A stretch of 64,000 nt of DNA from Bradysia coprophila (taxonomy: Eukaryota; Arthropoda; Insecta; Diptera; Sciaridae): NCBI RefSeq assembly GCF_014529535.1, contig NW_023503423.1, positions 5,256,473 to 5,320,472 on the forward strand, written 5' to 3'. Each line of letters begins with the position of its first letter. Position 1 is the first letter of the stretch. The translations under genes and the position numbers were made by a program. The notes beneath the pieces were generated by a model. It searched no databases and was not told the DNA's origin. It worked only from the letters and a program-made list of their open reading frames with translations. This document shows, one piece after another, positions 56,050-64,000 of the stretch.

Positions 56050-58560
56050 AGTTGATTTAAAATCTTGTACTTCAATTTTTTAACATGCATTTTACTATAT
56101 AAGGGGCCATATTAACCAGAGGCTGTCATTACCGTCGTTATCGATAACAGACTAAAAATTTTACGTTTTCCCACATTTTCCAATTTTTATTGAAAATATT
56201 GGAAAAATTGTGGAAAATACAGATTGACCAAGAAAGTCAGTAAGTGTCCAATTTTTCTTCCAAATTAGATTTTTAGGGGAATGTGTTCTTTTTAGCTGCC
56301 GCTTCGCTCTAAAATATAATTTACCCATTAGCTACTTCGCCTTGGCTTTCTAACGGTCCTAATCTTATCTGGACCGGTTGTAGTAAGGCTTGCACAACCA
56401 AGAATTTTCGATTTTTAACGACCTGTCACAGCCTACCAGTGGATAGAAAATATCTGAATTCAGTTTTGACATCTTGGGACTGAGGTCCATCAAGAGAATA
56501 CACAACAGGGCCTTTCTTGAAATTTTTCGATTTTCTAGAATTTTTTCTCAAAACAAGACCCTGATACACGGCGAGCATGAAAAAATATGTCTGATTTCGG
56601 CAGGTTGTTTTTCAAAAGAATCCCTCCTATGTGAGCTGAATACTCGGTGTTCGACGAATTTAATAGATTTTGTGTGTTGTCGAAATGTAACTAGCCTAAA
56701 AGTCACGAAACGCACATACAATACTATAATTAAGCATACATTGTGAATCTATATGTATTACGTTATGCTCTTTTAATAATATCGATGATTCCATATCTAA
56801 ATTAATATTTCTTAATTTTTCTGTCTTGTTATATTCGCCCACAAATAATTTTTTTTTCTTCTTTCTATTAATTTAAAAAACAAATTTTATTCAAATTTGT
56901 ATTAGCACAACGTATTATCGTTAAATTATTTTTAGGTGGCCAAAACTAAGATCGAAATACATAAATCTTGACCAAGAACTTATAAATTATTATTGTAACA
57001 TGGATCCGGTCAAACGGTCCTTATTTAAATTTGGGTTACTAACCGGTCCATATTTGTTGCGAATGATCATGTACAAGATATACAGTTATATGCAACAGCC
57101 GTGGGGTTATTTTGTTGTTGTTTTTTTTTTTTGTTCCTCAATATTATTCGGCTGATGAAAGATATATCGTTACATTAATGTCGAATCCTGAACGTTTTTT
57201 TGCTGTCTTCTTTTTTAAAACAAAAACTGTTTGTGAACAGCAATTTTTTATACTTCGACACATACCAAATAAAAACATGAATTCTGGTTACACGATTTGT
57301 AGAAACTGTTCGGATAAATTCTCATGGTAGGTGTTATAACTAAGAGGGTAATATTTATGAATGTTGTCTGTTTCGCTTGCAGAGATAAAAATAAACAGAT
57401 TTTCATGGTCGTCTTTATATTCGTTTGCGTTTTACTGTACAATCGTAAATATGTACTTTAGTATTAGGAAAAAAATAAAATTAAAATTTTAGTTCGACAC
57501 CTGGAAATAAATTCAATAAAATTATTGCAGACCACTTTGCTGCAGTCACGTATATCTTTTGTAAATGTTTATTACAATAATATCTTTCGTATAAATATGA
57601 TGTGCAATTTAATTTTTTTTATTTTTTTTATTAGCATACCCATATTATACGTTCTGTTTATGTCGACACATTTTATGTGCGGTTTGTCTTTCCATTGAAC
57701 CACACTGTGATGCATAATATACATATACCTACTGTAATACACGTGCGATAGATAAGATAATTCTATGAATCAAGGAATCGGATTACGGCTGGTCTCCTCA
57801 ATGCCAATTATTGTTTGAAATCCCAAGGGAATCAATTACTTTTTGTTAGTTCGTTAAACAGGAGCTGAAAGCAATATTGTAAGATCATATTCCTCGAAAT
57901 AGAGCTGACCGTGCATGGTGCAGTGTCTTATAATATCTTGATTCATTTCGAAGAACATTTTGTGTTTAACTGTTTTGGAATGGCAAGCGCATAATGAGTA
58001 AATCTGTTACTTCTTTTGTCAAAATCATTGCGCATAGTTTAATTTACAATCTGTTACTTCATATGTTTTGTCATACATTTTACTATTTAAACAATGCTAG
58101 TCAGTGCCGAGAGCTCATTTTTGTCGCCATTGTCGATAGCAGATGATTAGAGGAAGTTGCGGGAAATCATAAAAACATGTCATGACGCCAAAACAAATAT
58201 TTTTAAGGCCATTAAGGCCATTAGATAAGTTATATAGCTGAAAGTGGTGTCATTCGAAAGCTTTAAAAAGTTCACCTTTAAACCCGACAAAAATTTCTTT
58301 CAAATGGCTTAACCAACTTTTCAAAATTTGTGAAAAAACCGTCGTGCATACCCAAGTTCAAAGGGGGCGCCTAATGCCTTGACCCTAATTTTGGTCAGGT
58401 TTATCGGTGTACTTTGGTGCACTTTTTGGAGCTCTTTCAGGATATACAAGCCGCAAAATTTTAAGTTTTGAAATGGCTTCAGAAATCGAGCGAGCGTTTT
58501 TATGATTTTTGTAATGCAAACATTACAAAATTACAAAAACATTACAAAATTCCACTACAT
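56050..58560. other. AT-rich non-coding stretch
   Basis: No supported gene. It contains a pair of ATCTGTTACTTC words at about 58005 and 58050. Confidence 0.4.
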
Positions 58561-58580
58561 CAAAAAACGCGGATTCGATT

Positions 58581-58837
58581 TGTGAAGCCATTAGGAAAGT
58601 GATAACTTTTTAATTGGTGAACTTTGAAAGAGCATAAAAAAGTTCACGAAAGTTCACCTTTGAACCAGAAAAAAAGTAAGTCCAAGGTCTTACATTCACT
58701 CACTGAACATTGCGAAAAACGTAATATTATGCCAAAAACGCAAGGTTCAGGGAGCGAATCTAGGACTTTAGAGAACTTTTTTTTGCTCTTTCAAAGTTCA
58801 CCAATTAAAAAGTTGTCACTTTCCTAATAGCTTCACA
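58581..58837. mobile_element. Inverted-repeat element (about 257 bp)
   Basis: 58581-58633 and 58785-58837 are near-perfect 53-bp complements (TGTGAAGCCATTAGGAAAGT). Similar words (TTAGATAAGTTATATAGCTGAAAG) at 58220 suggest a further old copy. The target duplication was not resolved. Confidence 0.65.
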
Positions 58838-61597
58838 ATGGCTTCACAAAACGCGCCGTGTAATTCACAATAATTGACAAAATAACACATTGGCCTTTTT
58901 TTGAAGTTAGAATTGACTTTCATACTCTAGTGCCTTTAGTGCATGAAATGATGGAATCTTGAGATCTCCTTAGTCAGTTACACCGAGTGTCAATGTCAAA
59001 AGACTTTTTATGTCAGTGTGGGTGATATAACTACCTAGTTCATTTTATTTCCCAGTAATGTTCCTGGTTCCTTTGATTATAGAACCGGGAATTCAGAGCT
59101 AGCCTCGGGACAAAAATCTGACTATTAGAATTTGGAAACAGAATACCCACTTCCAAATTACGATAATTTTTTACTTACCAAAAAAGTGTCAAATTATTGT
59201 CAAATGAACTTTAGAGACTAGTAAATTTTGTCAGGCTGCCATCTTTGATCAAAATTTTAAAAACCAAGGAGTCCACACTGGTGTTAAGTTACTTAATATT
59301 GGAATTATTGTGCTCCTCCCTGCACATTAGTTGCGATGTTCGACAATTCATTCGATTGACAAAATATCGATTATTTTCTAGAAATCAATAACAATTCAAA
59401 ATGATAATTCGATTATCAGTCGATATTTATCGATTATCGATAAAACATTTTATTGTATCGATTATTCGAAAATTTTATCATCGATTGCGATGATTGCGAT
59501 GTCTATACATTGCCACAGCCAAATTTTGCAACCAGTTCGATTCTGGATTTGGACTTAAAAGAGAGATGCACCTACTCTAAATACTAAAATATAAAAAATT
59601 AGTTCAGCGCGGAAAACTGAAATTTATTTCTATTGCTTAATACGTACATTTTTCGATGTTTTTAATGCATTTTCTTATAAGTCATAAGTCAAGTGAAAAC
59701 AGCTCGAAACTCATCCAGAAAATAAAGAATTATTAAAAAATAAAATATTTCTTTTTTATCGATCCCGAATGTGAAATTTGTGTTACAATTTTTATTACTT
59801 TCTGATCTCTTCGAATAGATAAAATGTTCGAAAAGAAAATAAAACTTTGTATGTCTTCTGACCATTATTTATGCACTGCAGAATCAAAAGAAGTTTCTTT
59901 AACTTCATGCTGACTTAATGAAAATAATGTTCGGCGTTTTGGTTTTTTTCATTTCAATTTTAAGTGAAGAAAAAAAAAGATTCAAAAGTTATTTTAATGG
60001 TCTGTGGATATATACACAAAATTGTATGCACAAAATGTAGCCGTTATAGCCATGTATAAACGCACAGTAAATACACACCAGTTTTTTTGTGTGTACAGAA
60101 GGAAAATCGAAAAGAAAATTCTTTTCATAGATATATATTCGTTGAGCTGCTCAGTGCGCTCGTGGTAGCAATTCATGCGTTCGTTACCAAGTGTATATTT
60201 TGGTAGACTCGTAAATTTAAGCTCCAAAATTAAACAAACAAATTAGAAATAAGTTAATAATTGTGTTCGTTTGGTTTTTTTTTTGATTTTTCCTTCTTTT
60301 TTTTCATGGCACAAGCTTTAACACTTCTTTATTGAACATAATGTTCAACTGTACAGTACACATGAGTAGGTATACGCATCAGTGTTGTTTATTTTCATTC
60401 ACTTATTTATGTAGACTCAACCAGGGCCATATGTATTACATTTCGAGTTTGAACAGCATTAAATTTATGTAAATTGTACAGTAACATATAGAAATGTTTG
60501 CATTCAATGTGTAGCATATGCAGTTTTAAAATACAAAATAAAATGTCGAAAATATTAAGATTTTAGTTTATGATAGATAATTTTGAAACGTAAAATTGGC
60601 CGTATGCAATGTATCAACGCGTTTGCTCGTCTTTAAGCGGATCGATACGATTTTCGAACAAAAACGGTTCGAATCCTTTTACGGTCGGGTGTACGATATT
60701 GACTGTATATCAGTATATTGACTGTATATGTTCACCATCAGCTGATTTAAATATTTATGTCTCGCCAATGATGCATATCATTCGTTAATATTTTCTGTAT
60801 TTATGATTTATGCCAATAACATGTCGTGTTCTTTAAATAATTTACTTCATGGGGAAGTCATTGTTCGATCGCTTTCCTCGTTCAATATTTCCATAACATT
60901 TTGTTCAAAGAAATAATTCGCCGAATTTATCTGTCGGATTATCTTACCACAAAATCAATACATCAAGCGACCGTTAATTTGTGTTCATTGATATGGTAAT
61001 GAAAAAGTAAGAATAGGAGAGGAAATACGAAAGAAAAAAAAAACTCGGATTTACAATGGAAGAAAATGACTAGTCATTAATATACGCACCTCGATCCACA
61101 GCAGAATTAAAGAGTCTGACAAATAATCAGAGTTTTAAGATTGAATTGATAGTTCCGTTGAGTTGAGAGTGAATTCAATGCAATACAGTTGGAAGAAAAT
61201 GTCGTTTTATATTCAAATTTGCTGAATTTTTGATTTAAATCTTAAAAATTGAGATGTTCGTTCTGTAAAAGGAAAGGAATTGTTTACGAATTCAATTTAG
61301 CTTAAAATTAAACCAACATTTCGACAAAAATCATATTCAGAACGGCACGCTTTCATTATAAATCATCAAATCTGTTACTTCAATAGTTTTGTATTAAGAT
61401 CTTTTACTTCATTAGTTTTGATTTATTTAAAATTTAAACCAATTCCAAGTAAATATCTTGAAATAGCCTCAAAAGCATAGTAGTTGTTTCAGTGAAGTTT
61501 CAGTGAAATAATTGCAGGTGGTGGAAGTTACAGTCACTAAAGAGCACAGTTCGTGTAAAAATGTTGACAGACAATGTATGAGCCAACTTTTTTTCAG
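58838..61597. other. AT-rich non-coding stretch
   Basis: It holds a degenerate ATCGAT-rich patch (59345-59490) and ATCTGTTACTTC-type words at about 61371 and 61401. No gene recognised. Confidence 0.4.
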
Positions 61598-61780
61598 GAT
61601 CAAAATTAAAATTCCTTTAAGTGGCTGGCTTTAGAATGTTAGACAATGTAACACCAAAATATTGCGGATGTGCAAAGCTACGAGAAGACGTTCACTTATT
61701 CGACGGAATGAAAGGGAAAAGTAGATTGGAACGAATGAAATCCATTAAAATAAAAACTTATTTTGAGCTACTCGGCTTAG
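61598..61780 (+). CDS. Possible first coding exon, protein unknown
   Basis: A strong acceptor (ACTTTTTTTCAG at 61586-61597) precedes this stretch, and a donor TTAG|GTAATA follows at 61780/61781. An in-frame TAA (61618-61620) precedes ATG 61636, so translation would start there. 48 codons (MLDNVTPKYCGCAKLREDVH and on) end in phase 1. Composition is protein-like and the frame lies in an otherwise stop-rich area. It could be exon 2 of the transcript proposed to start at 35866. No domain is recognised and a chance exon-like sequence is possible. Confidence 0.3.
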
Positions 61781-64000
61781 GTAATATCACACTTACCAGA
61801 CACTTACACTTACCTTACACAGGTGGCATTTTCTCACCTTTTTGTTATTTTAGATATTTGAAAATTTAGTAACTGTAACGTTACCAGTTATCGATTGACC
61901 GAATTTCAGACATCTTTCGATCTAAAGACTACGTAGGGAATGAAAATTTGCTGAATCTTGATGAATGAAAAATATTACCAATTCACCAACTAAAAGCTTA
62001 CAGGCGAAACACTACTTTAACAAACAAAAACTTTGTTCAACATCAATTACTTTTCATTTATTATTGCCCATCGAACTCTTCGTTTTATAGCTGTAACCAG
62101 AAGTTAATGTCCCATATTTTTTGTGGTACATTCGCTTGTTATACATAGGAAAGTCGACAAAATGTGACGAAGATAAACGAAAAAAAAAAGTTTTTTTTTC
62201 TGTGTTGTGTATAAATAAGAAATTACGAAGCGGCCAAAGATCTTCGGGGTCATACTTGTAACACATAAAAAGTATTAAGTATAGTGCCAAGATAAAGTGA
62301 AAAAAATGTTGTTCTTTATTACATCAAAATAAAAAAAACTTACAATCCGTATGCAATCAGTCATGTAATCTCAAATCATTTTCTTTTCGACATAAGATTT
62401 AGGAAACGAAATTTTTGTTTTTCTTATTCTGAAACCGATCTTTCGAAATATTTTTTTCTTCTTCTAATATTGCTGTTGAAAATGTGAAGTAGATTCTCTT
62501 TCACAAAGAAACATTACTAATTATCTGCGGATAGATGATGTTGGTGAATGAATTTATGTCAAGTTGATTTATGTCGAAATTACAGATTCGAAAGCGTTTT
62601 GTATATTGGGCAAGTCGAGCTGATTGTTCTACATATAAAACGTACAATATGGGTAGCATACATTGTGGAAAAGAACGAATTTCATACCAGGAAGACTGTG
62701 TGTTTAATTAAAAATGGTCAGTCACCTTTTTAATTCGTTCAGTTTTTAATGAATTCAAGACAAACTTTAAATTATGATTGATTGTAAAAAATGGCGTGTT
62801 GCCAATGTTTTTCAGACGATTTTTTTTTGTTGTCGGCATTTTTTTCTCTTTCATTTGTTTCGTTGGAAAGATCAATTTTACTCTTGTCTCAATGACCTTA
62901 GTAGTTATTTATTTAACAATAAACGAAAAGGGCTTTGTGAAAAACGAATCGTTTTTGATTTACTTCGATTTTTTTTCTTCATTTTAAAATAACACAAAAT
63001 GATTAATTGAATTTAAATGGTTCTGGATGTTTTTTTTGTTTTTTTTTTACTTGTTTTAAAAAAATAAAAAAAAATATTTTCTGGAGGTTGTAAAAAAAGA
63101 GCCATAAATACCTTAAGTATTGTAATAACAGTTATTAAGTTGATATTTGGCTGATCTCATCGCCGTTAATCTTTCAAATCTACGTGTGTACGACCGTTCA
63201 CAGGATTGGTTTAAATTAATTTTTTCGTAAAGAAAATGATTTGTGTGGTAGGAGCTTCCATTCACTATTTTTTAAAAGCTTGTTGCTTTTTTATATCGAC
63301 AATCGACAGTAAAATTTATTTATTATTATTTCAACAACCTAGAATTCCTATGTTAGTCTGTTGATGATGAAATATCTGCTTCACGATTTTTGTGTGTGCA
63401 TTAGCAATTTATAATTTTTGCTACTGACTGACAGTCATAGCCAGTATAGACAAATTAATTGTGATAATAAAATGTTTAAGTTTTATGGTAATTCATTTTA
63501 AGTAGGAAAAATTTATGTGAGACGAAGCTGATCGTCTTTTAGTGCTTTATAGATAATTCAGTTCAATTTAATCTTGCATCACCACCACACCAATGTTTCC
63601 TTGTTTTCTTTTCTAATTGGTTTTTAGCTTTAACATACGTCGTAAATCCTAAGTAATGGAACATTTAACTGGAGCGAGTTGCATTTTTTTGGTACCTCTA
63701 TGGTCCACCCAGCCCAACCACTCTTCGTAGTCATTTAACTCTCTTTTTTTACTCTTTTTTTTCCTTCTTCGATATTTGTTTTTTCCTGTGGCCTTCGTAA
63801 AAAGCTCAGCAATAAATCAGGAAAACTTTCTCAATCACAGTTTGGATATTTAACTGAAAATAAATTGCAACCGAGGTCACTTTTTCGATCTGAAGAGACA
63901 CTTGTTTTTCTGAGTTCATCAGGTCATGGCGGCCCGCAAGTAACTAAGAAATAACTCCACCTTGATGAGGTTACTCATTCCCTTACACATGTGCACATCT
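61781..64000. other. AT-rich non-coding stretch to the window end
   Basis: Poly-T/poly-A tracts and short frames only. No second exon could be identified for the candidate at 61.6 kb. Confidence 0.4.

Noticed and set aside
62774..62992. Phe/Leu-rich possible membrane peptide
   Set aside because: Product of T-rich sequence; two overlapping frames look equally hydrophobic.

Overview
This is a eukaryotic nuclear window, AT-rich, with host genes split by very short introns (mostly 55-95 bp), a TATA/Inr-like core promoter candidate, and dense small inverted-repeat transposons, an mdg1/412-like Ty3/Gypsy element and truncated Jockey-like LINEs. Protein content and gene style suggest an insect, most likely a dipteran outside Drosophila (a nematoceran is my guess). 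No bacterial features are present. Coordinates of spliced genes were worked out by hand from reading-frame phase and GT(GC)/AG sites.

Layout. 45-991: a long foldback element. 4490-8396 (-): an RFX5/RFX7-type transcription factor in five exons. 8845-15939: a complete LTR retrotransposon on the minus strand, with identical 160-bp LTRs, a GACC target duplication, a PBS, a PPT, gag, pol, and two unusual small membrane-protein ORFs in its leader. 17249-17995 (+): a SNAP-29 SNARE. 18098-18622 (-): a broken single-exon ORF. 19133-20660: an inverted duplication with a hAT-like element nested in it. 21945-24349 (-): tyrosyl-DNA phosphodiesterase 1 with an N-terminal PBZ finger, eight exons. 25443-26716 (-): an NSRP1-like splicing regulator, three exons. 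28222-29402 (+): COMMD2, five exons, one with a GC-AG intron. 29558-29917 (+): a small cysteine-rich ORF. 31.1-34.6 kb: LINE remnants of two types, one split by a MITE whose target duplication can be read exactly.

From about 35 kb to the end the window is AT-rich and nearly free of long ORFs. It holds a putative promoter and non-coding first exon (35.87-35.97 kb), a possible first coding exon at 61.6 kb, three large repeat structures (37.3-38.85 kb foldback; 45.17-48.18 kb inverted-repeat element carrying satellite arrays; 55.03-56.05 kb foldback), a LINE 3' fragment and several MITEs. One reading is that most of this half is a large intron.

The host genes (DNA repair, splicing, membrane fusion, COMMD trafficking, transcription) are unrelated single-copy housekeeping genes and do not form a pathway. 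The most unusual material is in the mobile DNA: the leader ORFs of the LTR element, a foldback family with CACGGTG ends and 4-bp target duplications, a core motif shared by three foldbacks, and the satellite-bearing composite element.
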